A stretch of DNA of 24,964 nt from UBA9076 sp964418835 (GCA_964418835.1 CAYQNJ010000020.1:1-24964), one strand, 5' to 3'. Counted from the stretch's first letter, positions 8,172 to 15,568 are shown. Notes: a model not told the origin generated them from the sequence alone. Made by a program: numbers and translations.

Positions 8172-8906
8172 ATGCTTAGTATAGAAATATGTTGTGGTAG
8201 TTATGAAGATGCATTAAGTGCATATAAAGGTGGAGCAAAAAGAATAGAGTTAAATAGTGCATTACATTTAGGTGGTTTAACTCCTAGTGTTGCATCATTA
8301 AAACTTACAAAACAAAACACTGATTTAAAGGTTATTACTATGGTTAGGATTAGAGGTGCTGGATTTAATTACAGTGATGAAGAGTTTAATCAAATGAAAC
8401 TTGAAGTGGTGGATATGCTTGAAAATGGTAGTGATGGAATAGCTTTTGGAATACTTGATGAACTAGGTAATATTGATGTAAAAAGAAATAAAGAAATAAT
8501 TGATATTATTAAAAAATATAATAAAGAAGTTGTGTTTCATAGAGCCTTTGATTGTAGTAATGATCCTTATGTATCTATGAAACAGTTAATTGATTTAAAG
8601 GTTGATAGAGTTCTTACTAGTGGTTTTAAACCAAAAGCTATTGAAGCAATTCCTCTTTTAAAAGATTTACAAGATAAGTTTAAGGATAGTATTGAAATAC
8701 TTGCAGGTAGTGGTGTTAATGAAACAAATATAGAAAAGTTATACAAGGAAACAGGTATACAACAATATCATTCCTCTTGTAAGGATTGGGTTATAGATCC
8801 TACTACAAATAAGAATGGTGTATCTTTTGGTTATTATGATGATAAATATGATGTGGTTTCTAAAGAAAAAGTAGAAGTTTTAATTAATAAAATTATGCAA
8901 AAATAA
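8172..8906 (+). CDS. cutC: CutC family protein
   Basis: A 244-residue TIM-barrel protein starting MLSIEICCGSYEDALSAYKGG, followed by AKRIELNSALHLGGLTPS, the diagnostic CutC N-terminus. CutC was linked to copper homeostasis in E. coli, but its molecular activity in bacteria is unsettled. I choose ATG 8172 because AAAGAGGT (8157-8164) is seven bases upstream and the family normally begins there; the in-frame ATG at 8148 has no ribosome site and would add eight unrelated residues. The gene stands alone between two transcription units, and no copper-related neighbour is seen. Confidence 0.92.
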   Translation: MLSIEICCGSYEDALSAYKGGAKRIELNSALHLGGLTPSVASLKLTKQNTDLKVITMVRIRGAGFNYSDEEFNQMKLEVVDMLENGSDGIAFGILDELGNIDVKRNKEIIDIIKKYNKEVVFHRAFDCSNDPYVSMKQLIDLKVDRVLTSGFKPKAIEAIPLLKDLQDKFKDSIEILAGSGVNETNIEKLYKETGIQQYHSSCKDWVIDPTTNKNGVSFGYYDDKYDVVSKEKVEVLINKIMQK

Positions 8907-8991
8907 AGACTTATTAATTATCTTAGGTGTATAATTATTTTACAAACATTCAGAATCAACATTGCATCCGTATGGAGTGATAGGAGGGTTT

Positions 8992-9618
8992 ATGAAATCT
9001 AATGTTAAGAAATTTGTTTTATTTGCGTTCTTTGTGGCTATTGAACTTGTTTTAATGTTTACACCTTTAGGATATATTCCTATAGGTCCATTAAGGGCCA
9101 CTACAATGCATATACCAGTTATAATATGCGCTATTGTTTTGGGAGTGAAAGAAGGGATTCTTTTAGGGTTTATATTTGGGCTTTCAAGCCTATTTATTAA
9201 TACATTTACCCCTACAGTAACTTCTTTTGTGTTTTCTCCATTTATTACTATTGGGGGAGTTAAAGGGAATTTTAGTAGTTTATTGATAGTGTTAATACCT
9301 AGAATGTTATTAGGTTTAAGTGCTGGTTTATTATATAAGTTTTTAAATGGTCTAAAAGTTAATAAAAATATAAATGTAATAGTAACTTCATTGTTTTCTA
9401 CTCTACTACATACAGTACTTGTTTTATCAGGGATATATGTATTTTTTGCAGTGCCATATTCAAACGCAAGAAATATACCAGTGTCAGGTTTATTTGGTTT
9501 ACTACTTGGAGTAGTAACTACAAATGGAATATTAGAAATGATAGTAGCTGCGATAATAGTGTTGGCTATTGTCAAGATCACAAAACCATTATTTGAAAGA
9601 GGTAAATATTATGAATAA
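8992..9618 (+). CDS. ECF transporter S component, probably for pantothenate
   Basis: A 208-residue membrane protein with about six hydrophobic segments and an ECF substrate-binding (S) subunit look: an amphipathic start, FTPLGYIPIGPLRATTMHIPVI, then GVKEGILLGFIFGLSS. S components work with a shared energising module (EcfA, EcfA', EcfT), which is not in the window. It overlaps coaBC by 8 nt and leads a pantothenate-to-CoA operon, so pantothenate is the likely vitamin (PanT-like); that is inference from context. ATG 8992 is chosen because AGGAGG sits just upstream; an in-frame ATG at 8962 lacks one. A -10-like TATAAT is at 8930-8935. Confidence 0.85.
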   Translation: MKSNVKKFVLFAFFVAIELVLMFTPLGYIPIGPLRATTMHIPVIICAIVLGVKEGILLGFIFGLSSLFINTFTPTVTSFVFSPFITIGGVKGNFSSLLIVLIPRMLLGLSAGLLYKFLNGLKVNKNINVIVTSLFSTLLHTVLVLSGIYVFFAVPYSNARNIPVSGLFGLLLGVVTTNGILEMIVAAIIVLAIVKITKPLFERGKYYE

Positions 9619-10789
9619 AACAATTGTGATTGGTGTTACAGGAGGAATTGCGGTATTTAAGATTGCTCAACTAGTAAGTAATTTAAAGAAAAAGGGTTAT
9701 GAAATACACATGATTATGAGTGAAAATGCGACTAAGTTTGTAAACCCTATTACCTTTGAAACATTGAGTAATAATAGGGTTTCATTAGATACTTTTGATA
9801 GAAATTTTAATTATGATGTCGAACATATTTCTTTAGCTAAAAAAGCAGATTTATTTTTAGTGGCTCCAGCTACTGCAAATGTTATCGCAAAGATTTCAAA
9901 TGGTATTGCGGACGATATGCTTACTACTACAATACTTGCTTGTACATGTCCTAAATTAATATGTCCTGCGATGAATACAAATATGTTAAACAATCCGATT
10001 ACTCAAGATAATATAAGTAAGTTAAAAGGCTATGGCTATAGTATTGTGGATAGTGGTGAGGGCTTATTAGCCTGTGGTGATGTTGGTAGTGGAAGACTGG
10101 CTGATTTAGATGTAATTGAAGATGAAATTGAAATGGCACTTACAAAAAAAACTTTAAAGAATAAAAAGATTTTAATTAGTGCAGGTCCTACTATTGAAGC
10201 AATTGATCCTGTTAGATATATTACCAATCATTCTAGTGGAAAGATGGGTTATTCATTAGCAATAGCCGCAAGAAACTTAGGTGGTGATGTTACCTTAGTT
10301 TCGGGTAAAACATCAATTAAAAAGCCACATAAGGTTAATGTAATTGATGTTTTAAGTGCACAAGATATGTATAACACAATTACTAGTATTTCTGATGAAT
10401 TTGATGTAATTATAATGGCTAGTGCTGTAGCTGATTATAAACCTAAAGAAGTTTCAAATTCAAAAATAAAAAAAGGTTCTAATATGAGTATTGAATTAGA
10501 TAGAACAAAGGATATTTTAGAACATCTAGGTAAGAATAAAAAAGGTAATCAAGTAATAATTGGTTTTGCAATGGAAACTGAAAATTTAATTGAAAATGCA
10601 AAGAATAAATTAATAAAAAAGAACTGTGATTATATAGTCGCAAATAATTTAAATGAAAAGGGTGCTGGATTTAATGTGGATACTAATGTAGTTACTATTA
10701 TATCTCTTAATGAAGAGAAGAAGTTTGATATTATGGATAAATTAGATTTATCTTATGCAATATTTGATTACTGTTTAAAGGAGAAATAA
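9611..10789 (+). CDS. coaBC: Bifunctional phosphopantothenoylcysteine decarboxylase / phosphopantothenate-cysteine ligase
   Basis: A 392-residue two-domain enzyme carrying out two successive CoA steps. The N-terminal FMN-dependent CoaC domain (about 1-175) has the catalytic H72 in EHISLAKKAD, N122 in PAMNTNM and C155 in LLACGDVGSGRL. The C-terminal CoaB domain (about 183-392) begins ILISAGPTIEAIDPVRYITN and carries ASAVADYKP and the lysine-rich SKIKK. The start at 9611 has AGAGGT upstream and overlaps the S-component stop; starting at 9569 would place 14 residues in the upstream gene without a ribosome site. coaX follows after 2 nt. Confidence 0.95.
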   Translation: MNKTIVIGVTGGIAVFKIAQLVSNLKKKGYEIHMIMSENATKFVNPITFETLSNNRVSLDTFDRNFNYDVEHISLAKKADLFLVAPATANVIAKISNGIADDMLTTTILACTCPKLICPAMNTNMLNNPITQDNISKLKGYGYSIVDSGEGLLACGDVGSGRLADLDVIEDEIEMALTKKTLKNKKILISAGPTIEAIDPVRYITNHSSGKMGYSLAIAARNLGGDVTLVSGKTSIKKPHKVNVIDVLSAQDMYNTITSISDEFDVIIMASAVADYKPKEVSNSKIKKGSNMSIELDRTKDILEHLGKNKKGNQVIIGFAMETENLIENAKNKLIKKNCDYIVANNLNEKGAGFNVDTNVVTIISLNEEKKFDIMDKLDLSYAIFDYCLKEK

Positions 10790-10791
10790 TT

Positions 10792-11559
10792 ATGATTCTT
10801 GTTGTAGATATTGGAAATACAAATATATCGATGGGAATAATGGATGGTAATGAGGTTGTAGGTAATTTTAGATTTACTACAAAGACTCCAAGAACATCAG
10901 ATGAATTTGGTATTTGTATAAATACTTTATTATTCAAAAGTGATATTAAAGCAGAAGATATATCTGATGTAATTATTTCTAGTGTTGTGCCTAAAATAAT
11001 GTATTCATTTAATAATTCAATTAGAAAATATTTAAATAAAGAACCAATCATTATTGGTGCAGGTATTAAAACTGGTATTAGTATTAATACAGATAATCCA
11101 AAAGAGGTTGGAGCAGATAGAATAGTAAGTGTTGCTTATGCATATCATACTTTCCATAAACCATGTATTATTGTGGATTTTGGTACAGCAACAACATTTG
11201 ATTTTGTGTCTGAAAAAGGTGAATTTAAGTATACAGTTATTGCTCCAGGTATTGAAATATCAGCACAAGCTTTATATGGTCAAACTGCAAAACTTCCAGA
11301 AATAGAAATTAAAAAACCTGATAGTATTTTAGGTAGAAATACTGTGACTGGAATGCAGTCTGGTGTAGTTTATGGATATATTGGCTTAGTAGAATATATT
11401 ATTAAAAAAATGAAAGAGGAATTAAATGAACCTAATGCACATGTAATTGCGACAGGAGGGTTAGGAAGAGTTATATATAAAGAAACTGATTTAATAGATG
11501 ATTATGATCCTGATTTAGCATATAAGGGGATTAAAATAATTTACGATAAAAACAAATAG
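10792..11559 (+). CDS. coaX: Type III pantothenate kinase
   Basis: CoaX phosphorylates pantothenate, the first CoA step, using an acetate-kinase/Hsp70-like fold and insensitive to CoA feedback. The 255-residue protein begins MILVVDIGNTN, the phosphate-binding motif. It has GADRIVSV (about 103-110), VDFGTATTFD (second phosphate motif) and ATGGLGRV near the end, all standard. AAGGAG overlaps the end of coaBC and ends about 7 nt before the ATG. With the putative pantothenate importer and coaBC, this operon covers uptake to phosphopantetheine; coaD and coaE are elsewhere. Confidence 0.95.
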   Translation: MILVVDIGNTNISMGIMDGNEVVGNFRFTTKTPRTSDEFGICINTLLFKSDIKAEDISDVIISSVVPKIMYSFNNSIRKYLNKEPIIIGAGIKTGISINTDNPKEVGADRIVSVAYAYHTFHKPCIIVDFGTATTFDFVSEKGEFKYTVIAPGIEISAQALYGQTAKLPEIEIKKPDSILGRNTVTGMQSGVVYGYIGLVEYIIKKMKEELNEPNAHVIATGGLGRVIYKETDLIDDYDPDLAYKGIKIIYDKNK

Positions 11560-11568
11560 GAGGTCTTT

Positions 11569-12450
11569 ATGGAAAGATTAAAGAGAATGAAAGAAGGTAT
11601 CGGCTTTATTGCGGCTCTTGATCAAAGTGGCGGTAGTACTCCAAAAGCATTAAAACTATATGGTGTAGATGAAAAGGAATATTCTAGTGAAGAAGAGATG
11701 TTTGATTTAGTACATAAAATGAGAACTAGAATTATAAAGAGTCCAGCATTTACAAAAGAGTATATTTTAGCAGCAATCTTATTTGAAAACACAATGGATA
11801 GAATGATTGATGATAAGTATACTGCGGATTATTTGTGGGATGTAAAAGGAATTTTACCTATATTAAAAGTTGATAAAGGATTAATGCCTATTGAAAATGG
11901 TGTTAGTTTAATGAAGCCTATTGAGAATTTAGATGATTTATTAAATAGAGCATTAAAAAGAAATATCTTTGGAACAAAGATGAGATCTGTAATAAAAGAA
12001 GCAAATGAAAAGGGTATTGAAGATATTGTTAATCAACAATTTGAAATTGGAATTAAGATTGCTAGTAAAGGTTTAATTCCAATATTAGAACCCGAAGTAG
12101 ATATTAATATACCTGATAAAAAGGAAGCTGAAGTTATTTTGAAAGAAAAATTATTGAAAAGATTAAATGAACTTCCTGTAGGTATTAATGTAATATTTAA
12201 ACTAAGTATCCCTTCAGAAGATAACTTTTATAAAGAAATAATTGAACATAAAAAGGTTGTAAGAGTTGTAGCATTATCTGGTGGTTATTCTAGAGAAGAA
12301 GCTAATAAAAGACTTACAAGAAATCATGGTTTAATTGCAAGTTTCTCAAGAGCTTTATCTGAAGGATTAAATGTGAATCAAAGTGAAGAAGAATTTAACA
12401 ATCTATTATCACAATCTATAAAATCTATTTATGAAGCATCAAAAAGCTGA
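11569..12450 (+). CDS. fda: Class I fructose-bisphosphate aldolase
   Basis: A glycolytic aldolase cleaving fructose-1,6-bisphosphate, of the short Schiff-base type found in staphylococci. The start reads GIGFIAALDQSGGSTPKALK, followed by YTADYLWDVKGILPILKVDKGL, NIFGTKMRS, ILEPEV and the lysine-containing FKLSIPSE. SGGYSREEAN near the C-terminus binds phosphate. At 293 residues it is complete. It lies 9 nt after coaX with AGGAGG upstream, so it is probably read from the CoA operon. Its last codons (AAA AGC TGA) form the left arm of a palindromic terminator shared with znuB. Confidence 0.94.
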   Translation: MERLKRMKEGIGFIAALDQSGGSTPKALKLYGVDEKEYSSEEEMFDLVHKMRTRIIKSPAFTKEYILAAILFENTMDRMIDDKYTADYLWDVKGILPILKVDKGLMPIENGVSLMKPIENLDDLLNRALKRNIFGTKMRSVIKEANEKGIEDIVNQQFEIGIKIASKGLIPILEPEVDINIPDKKEAEVILKEKLLKRLNELPVGINVIFKLSIPSEDNFYKEIIEHKKVVRVVALSGGYSREEANKRLTRNHGLIASFSRALSEGLNVNQSEEEFNNLLSQSIKSIYEASKS

Positions 12451-12465
12451 GATATCTCAGCTTTT
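12442..12465. terminator. Palindromic bidirectional terminator shared by fda and znuB
   Basis: A perfect 24-bp palindrome with half-site AAAAGCTGAGAT. Each arm encodes the final Lys-Ser-stop of one of the two convergent genes, and T-rich sequence follows on both strands. Confidence 0.8.
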
Positions 12466-13293
12466 CTTTAGGTTAAATTGTGTTTTGGTTTTTTCGATTA
12501 TCCAAAATAGTATAAATACTACTATGTTACATATAACTACACTTGCTCCACTTGGTGTTGAGTATATATAAGAGATAATCATTCCTATCCATAAACATAT
12601 TACTGATATAAGTGCACTACTTATAGTCACAGATTTATAGTTTTTAAATAGTTTCATAGAACTTAGAGAAGGAAATACTATTAAACTAGATATTAATAAT
12701 GATCCTACTATTTTCATTCCTATTACTATTACTAAAGCTGCAAGTATTGCGATTACCATATTAATGGTTTTAGTATTGGTTCCTGTAGCTTGGGCAAATA
12801 CTTCATCAAAGGTTATCGCAAAGAATCTGTTATAAAATAGTATAAAGATAATAAATATAACTAATGATAAAACTACACTAAGTATTGTGTCTGTTTTAGA
12901 AATACCTAATATAGTACCAAATAAATAATTGTGTACATCTGTATTCATTCCTGTAGTCATCGACATTATAGTGATACCAATCGCAAGAGAACCTGATGAA
13001 ATTATTGCGATAGCAGCATCTCCTTTTACCTTTGAACTTTCAGTTATTCTTAACAATAATATTGCGGCTATTATTACTATTGGCATAGATATAGTTAAAG
13101 GCGCAAAGTTTAGTGCACTTGCAAAAGCAAGAGCTCCAAAACCAACATGAGATAAACCATCACCTATCATAGAGTATTTTTTAAATACTAAACTTACTCC
13201 TAATATGGATGATACTAATGAAATTAGTGTACCTACTAGTAAGGCTCTTTGTAAGAATTGGTATGATAACATTTCACTTACAATATTAATCAT
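12457..13293 (-). CDS. znuB: Metal ABC transporter permease (ABC-3 family), zinc type
   Basis: A 278-residue membrane subunit with about eight helices. It has the ABC-3 motifs SLVFKKYSMIGDGLSHVGFGALAFA (early cytoplasmic loop) and KIVGSLLISSLIVFPSLSS (near 200). It forms the channel for Zn2+ or Mn2+ with the ATPase encoded just upstream. The start at ATG 13293 has AGGTGG eight bases upstream; an in-frame GTG at 13305 overlaps that ribosome site and is unlikely. The gene overlaps znuC by 8 nt. Zinc specificity is inferred from the adjacent Fur-family gene; manganese is the main alternative. Confidence 0.9.
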   Translation of the reverse strand: MINIVSEMLSYQFLQRALLVGTLISLVSSILGVSLVFKKYSMIGDGLSHVGFGALAFASALNFAPLTISMPIVIIAAILLLRITESSKVKGDAAIAIISSGSLAIGITIMSMTTGMNTDVHNYLFGTILGISKTDTILSVVLSLVIFIIFILFYNRFFAITFDEVFAQATGTNTKTINMVIAILAALVIVIGMKIVGSLLISSLIVFPSLSSMKLFKNYKSVTISSALISVICLWIGMIISYIYSTPSGASVVICNIVVFILFWIIEKTKTQFNLKKS

Positions 13294-13993
13294 GTGAATG
13301 TCCACCTATATAATTCATTCCTAGTTTTGAGTTTTTGTATTCTTCACTTGAACCAAAGAATAATTGATTGTTGTCTAGGTGTAATATTTTATTGCAGTGT
13401 TCCATAATGCTAGTAACATCATGAGAAACCATAATAACGGTAATATCAAATTCTTTATTTATTTTATTAATAATATCGTATAAATCTTTTGTGACTAGTG
13501 GGTCTAATCCTGATACAGGTTCATCTAGTATTATTATTTTCTTAGTGGCACAAAGTGCTCTTGCGAGTAATACTCTTTGTTGTTGTCCACCTGATAATTC
13601 AGCATAACATTTATCTTTTATATCATAAATATCTAACTTCTTAAGATTATCAATTGCGATAGCTTTTTCTTTTTTACCATAGAAAGGTTTATATCCTAAG
13701 CTATTTAAACAACCTGATAATACAACTTCATATACACTTGCGATAAAGTCTTTTTGTATTTGAGATTGTTGTGGTAAATATCCAATTTCCTTAGATTTAA
13801 TATTGTTATATATTATTTCACCATTTGCTTGTTTTTTTAATTGTAATATACCTTTAATAAGTGTACTTTTTCCTGATCCATTTTCTCCTACTATGCATAG
13901 GTAGTCTTTTGGTTGAATACTAAAGTTTATATCAGTTAATACATATTTACCTTCATAAGCATATGAAGCATTTTTTACTGTAATTAAATCCAT
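13286..13993 (-). CDS. znuC: Metal ABC transporter ATP-binding protein, zinc type
   Basis: A 235-residue ABC ATPase with Walker A GENGSGKST (36-44), Q-loop YLPQQSQ, signature LSGGQQQRV (132-140), Walker B IIILDEP (152-158) and switch H190 in VSHDV. It ends with the histidine-bearing GGHSHD. It energises the permease encoded downstream. The start follows GGAAGG, which overlaps the zur stop (4 nt gap). No substrate-binding lipoprotein (ZnuA) is encoded in this block, so that subunit must come from elsewhere. Confidence 0.92.
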   Translation of the reverse strand: MDLITVKNASYAYEGKYVLTDINFSIQPKDYLCIVGENGSGKSTLIKGILQLKKQANGEIIYNNIKSKEIGYLPQQSQIQKDFIASVYEVVLSGCLNSLGYKPFYGKKEKAIAIDNLKKLDIYDIKDKCYAELSGGQQQRVLLARALCATKKIIILDEPVSGLDPLVTKDLYDIINKINKEFDITVIMVSHDVTSIMEHCNKILHLDNNQLFFGSSEEYKNSKLGMNYIGGHSHD

Positions 13994-13997
13994 ATCG

Positions 13998-14417
13998 TTA
14001 CCTTCCTAACTTCTTTGTACAATCATCGCATAGTCCATAGAACACTGTTTTAATAGGATTTAATTTAAATTTGTGATGATTAAATATATGATGTTGTAAA
14101 TCATCTATTTCATTGCAATGTAGGTGTATTAGTTTATTGCAGTTTTCGCATTTTAAGTGATAGCAACTACTTTCTTTGTGATTATGTCCTATATACTCAA
14201 AACAAGCACTTGTTTGATTATCAATGTAGTATTTATTTACTATCCCTTCATTAACAAGCTTTTCTAATAATCTATATATTGTAGTAGTACCTATTTTAAT
14301 ATCTTTAGATTTAAAGTGATTGATTATATCTGACACAATTAAATGATTGCCTTCAGTTGATTTAAGGTAATCTAATAATTCATCTAATTGTTTTGTTTTA
14401 TATTTAGTAGTATTCAT
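13998..14417 (-). CDS. zur: Fur-family metalloregulator, probably Zur
   Basis: A 139-residue Fur-superfamily repressor. The N-terminal winged helix includes the recognition helix GTTTIYRLLEKLVNEGIV (43-60). The C-terminal dimer domain has HNHKESSCYHLKC with C90-C93 and C130-C133, the two structural-zinc CxxC pairs, and many histidines (78-114). As the first gene of a zinc-type ABC operon it probably represses its own operon when zinc is sufficient. Fur (iron) or PerR cannot be excluded from sequence alone. GAGG ends a few bases before the ATG. Confidence 0.9.
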   Translation of the reverse strand: MNTTKYKTKQLDELLDYLKSTEGNHLIVSDIINHFKSKDIKIGTTTIYRLLEKLVNEGIVNKYYIDNQTSACFEYIGHNHKESSCYHLKCENCNKLIHLHCNEIDDLQHHIFNHHKFKLNPIKTVFYGLCDDCTKKLGR

Positions 14418-14439
14418 ATTTTCCTCGTATTTCTAATTA

Positions 14440-14475
14440 AGTGTACTAAATATGGAAATGATTTTCAAATTATTT
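14440..14475 (-). promoter_or_regulatory. zur operon promoter with candidate Zur operator
   Basis: On the minus strand TTGAAA (14463-14468) is followed by 17 bp and TACACT (14440-14445). An inverted repeat with arms AAATGATTT (14456-14464) and AAATTATTT (14467-14475), 8 of 9 matching, covers the -35. The layout suits autorepression by a Fur-family protein. Confidence 0.6.
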
Positions 14476-14482
14476 AATTCAT

Positions 14483-14505
14483 AAAAAAAGCAGTATTACT
14501 GCTTT
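14483..14505 (-). terminator. Terminator overlapping the end of the 126-aa gene
   Basis: On the minus strand AAAGCAG (14505-14499), loop TAATA, CTGCTTT (14493-14487), then a run of Ts to 14483. The stem's left arm contains the last codons (AAG CAG) and the loop holds the TAA stop. Confidence 0.88.
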
Positions 14506-14876
14506 ATTAATGATTTTAATTCTTCAATAAATTCATTAGTTCCATCCAAATGTGTTGGAATTGTAAATACATAGTCTTGAGCATCTGTTTTTAATGTTAG
14601 TTTATTTGATTTGAATTTATCTAATAATTTACTTGTACTTTCAACCTTTTCATAAACAACTTCATTAACTTGTGATAAATCGAGGTTTAATATCTCTTTA
14701 TCTTTTAAGAATAGTAATACAAGCTTATAAACTATTAATGCAAGAACATGCATTCTTCCAGTAAGTTGATTCTTGTATTTTGTGAATGTTAAACGTTTTT
14801 CATCAGTAATTGTTAGATATCCAACATCTAATCCTAATTTACTTTTAATATAAGAAACTTCATCTAGTATTTTCAT
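14496..14876 (-). CDS. Uncharacterised 126-aa protein, soluble
   Basis: A 126-residue protein without a signal peptide or clear membrane helix. The first half (GYLTITDEKRLTFTKYKNQ) and the second half (KSNKLTLKTDAQDYVFTIP) look like successive beta strands, ending in an amphipathic helix (EFIEELKSLIKQ). This vaguely resembles bacterial PH/GRAM-like domains, but I do not recognise a family. It has a good promoter (TTGACT-17-TATATT, 14903-14931), GGGGGT before the ATG and its own terminator, so it is a well-defined single-gene unit. It is divergent from a 55-residue membrane peptide. Confidence 0.8.
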   Translation of the reverse strand: MKILDEVSYIKSKLGLDVGYLTITDEKRLTFTKYKNQLTGRMHVLALIVYKLVLLFLKDKEILNLDLSQVNEVVYEKVESTSKLLDKFKSNKLTLKTDAQDYVFTIPTHLDGTNEFIEELKSLIKQ

Positions 14877-14902
14877 ATGTTTACCCCCAATATGATATTA
14901 AA

Positions 14903-14946
14903 AATATATTTTAAATTATTGTTTAAGTCAATTAAAGAAATATAAA
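14903..14946. promoter_or_regulatory. Overlapping divergent promoters of the 126-aa and 55-aa genes
   Basis: Minus strand: TTGACT (14926-14931), 17 bp, TATATT (14903-14908). Plus strand: TTGTTT (14919-14924), 16 bp, TATAAA (14941-14946). The -35 elements lie in overlapping sequence, so the two genes may compete for polymerase. Confidence 0.55.
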
Positions 14947-14989
14947 TTCGCAGAAAAAACATTTATTGTAATGAAAGAGAGGTAATTAA

Positions 14990-15157
14990 ATGAATAAATA
15001 TTTTAAAGTTTTATTAGGCTTAGGTTTTTTGGGATTGACGATTGTATTAGTATATATTGAGAAGTTAAAAGAAATAAGGAAGAAGAAAACTATAGAATTA
15101 GAACCAGGATTTATAGAATTAAAAAAATATATTGAAACAAATAAAAGATATTCATGA
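14990..15157 (+). CDS. Small single-pass membrane protein (55 aa)
   Basis: A 55-codon reading frame starting MNKYFKVLLGLGFLGLTIVL. One hydrophobic helix (about residues 5-23) is followed by a basic stretch (KLKEIRKKK, 25-33) and a charged tail ending NKRYS. GAGAGGT lies seven bases before the ATG and a plausible promoter lies upstream, so it looks translated despite its size. The positive residues after the helix favour a cytoplasmic C-terminus. No family is recognised, and no terminator is evident directly after it. Confidence 0.65.
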   Translation: MNKYFKVLLGLGFLGLTIVLVYIEKLKEIRKKKTIELEPGFIELKKYIETNKRYS

Positions 15158-15186
15158 ATAAATGCTATATCTATTAAAGTTATTAG

Positions 15187-15230
15187 AAAAAAATAGAGTC
15201 TCCCAGACCAAGTGGTCCAGGTGACTCTAT
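15187..15230 (-). terminator. Strong minus-strand hairpin plus T-run; possible tiny RNA
   Basis: Minus-strand arms ATAGAGTC (15230-15223) and GACTCTAT (15200-15193) enclose CCTGGACC, loop ACTT, GGTCTGGG, then seven Ts. The internal UG/UG step pairs as wobbles only in the minus-strand RNA (A-C mismatches on the plus), so the RNA is from the minus strand. No minus-strand gene ends here. Confidence 0.8.
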
Positions 15231-15235
15231 CACTT

Positions 15236-15265
15236 ATAATATACCTTAAATATTTAAAAATTCAA
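15236..15265 (-). promoter_or_regulatory. Putative promoter directly before the 15187-15230 hairpin
   Basis: On the minus strand TTGAAT (15260-15265), 18-bp spacer, TATTAT (15236-15241). The predicted start lies at about 15229, the first bases of the hairpin, implying a transcript of about 45 nt. Confidence 0.45.
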
Positions 15266-15536
15266 TAAAGTAAAACAAGCAGTGATATATAGATAGCTTT
15301 TTATATTTCCTGGTTCAAGATGTAAAAATTTATGTGATCAAATCAAAGTGATTACTTAAAATACGTCTGAAAGAAAATAGAGTTAGGAGAGCTAAAATCA
15401 CTATTTAATGATGAGTATAGAATTTGGATTATCAAAAGTGAGATTTAAAGTTAAGGGTATTGATAGTATAAGTCTATTATATTAGACTAAATATTGATAA
15501 ATGAAGGCTTAAAAGGTGCCAATAAGTATTAAACAT

Positions 15537-15568
15537 AAAAAAATCGTGATATTCATCACGGTTTTTAT
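15537..15568. terminator. Bidirectional terminator next to tRNA-Thr(GGT)
   Basis: CGTGAT (15545-15550) and ATCACG (15555-15560) form a stem flanked by A-run and T-run sequence on each side, so it can end minus-strand tRNA transcripts and any plus-strand transcript from the preceding stretch. Confidence 0.85.

Noticed and set aside
9569..9610. Longer start for coaBC at 9569
   Set aside because: No ribosome site and a large overlap with the ECF gene; ATG 9611 has AGAGGT and begins the normal family N-terminus.
15408..15485. 25-codon frame beginning MMSIEFGLSKVRFKVKG
   Set aside because: The AGGAGA upstream is about 17 nt from the ATG, the frame is very short, and the end overlaps a hairpin; no recognisable protein.
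15515..15524. GGTGCCAATA resembling the tRNA-Thr(GGT) 3' end (GGTGCCGATA at 15576-15585), as a possible integration-site repeat
   Set aside because: Only 9 of 10 bases match, the copies are about 60 bp apart and no integrase or cargo lies between them; probably chance.
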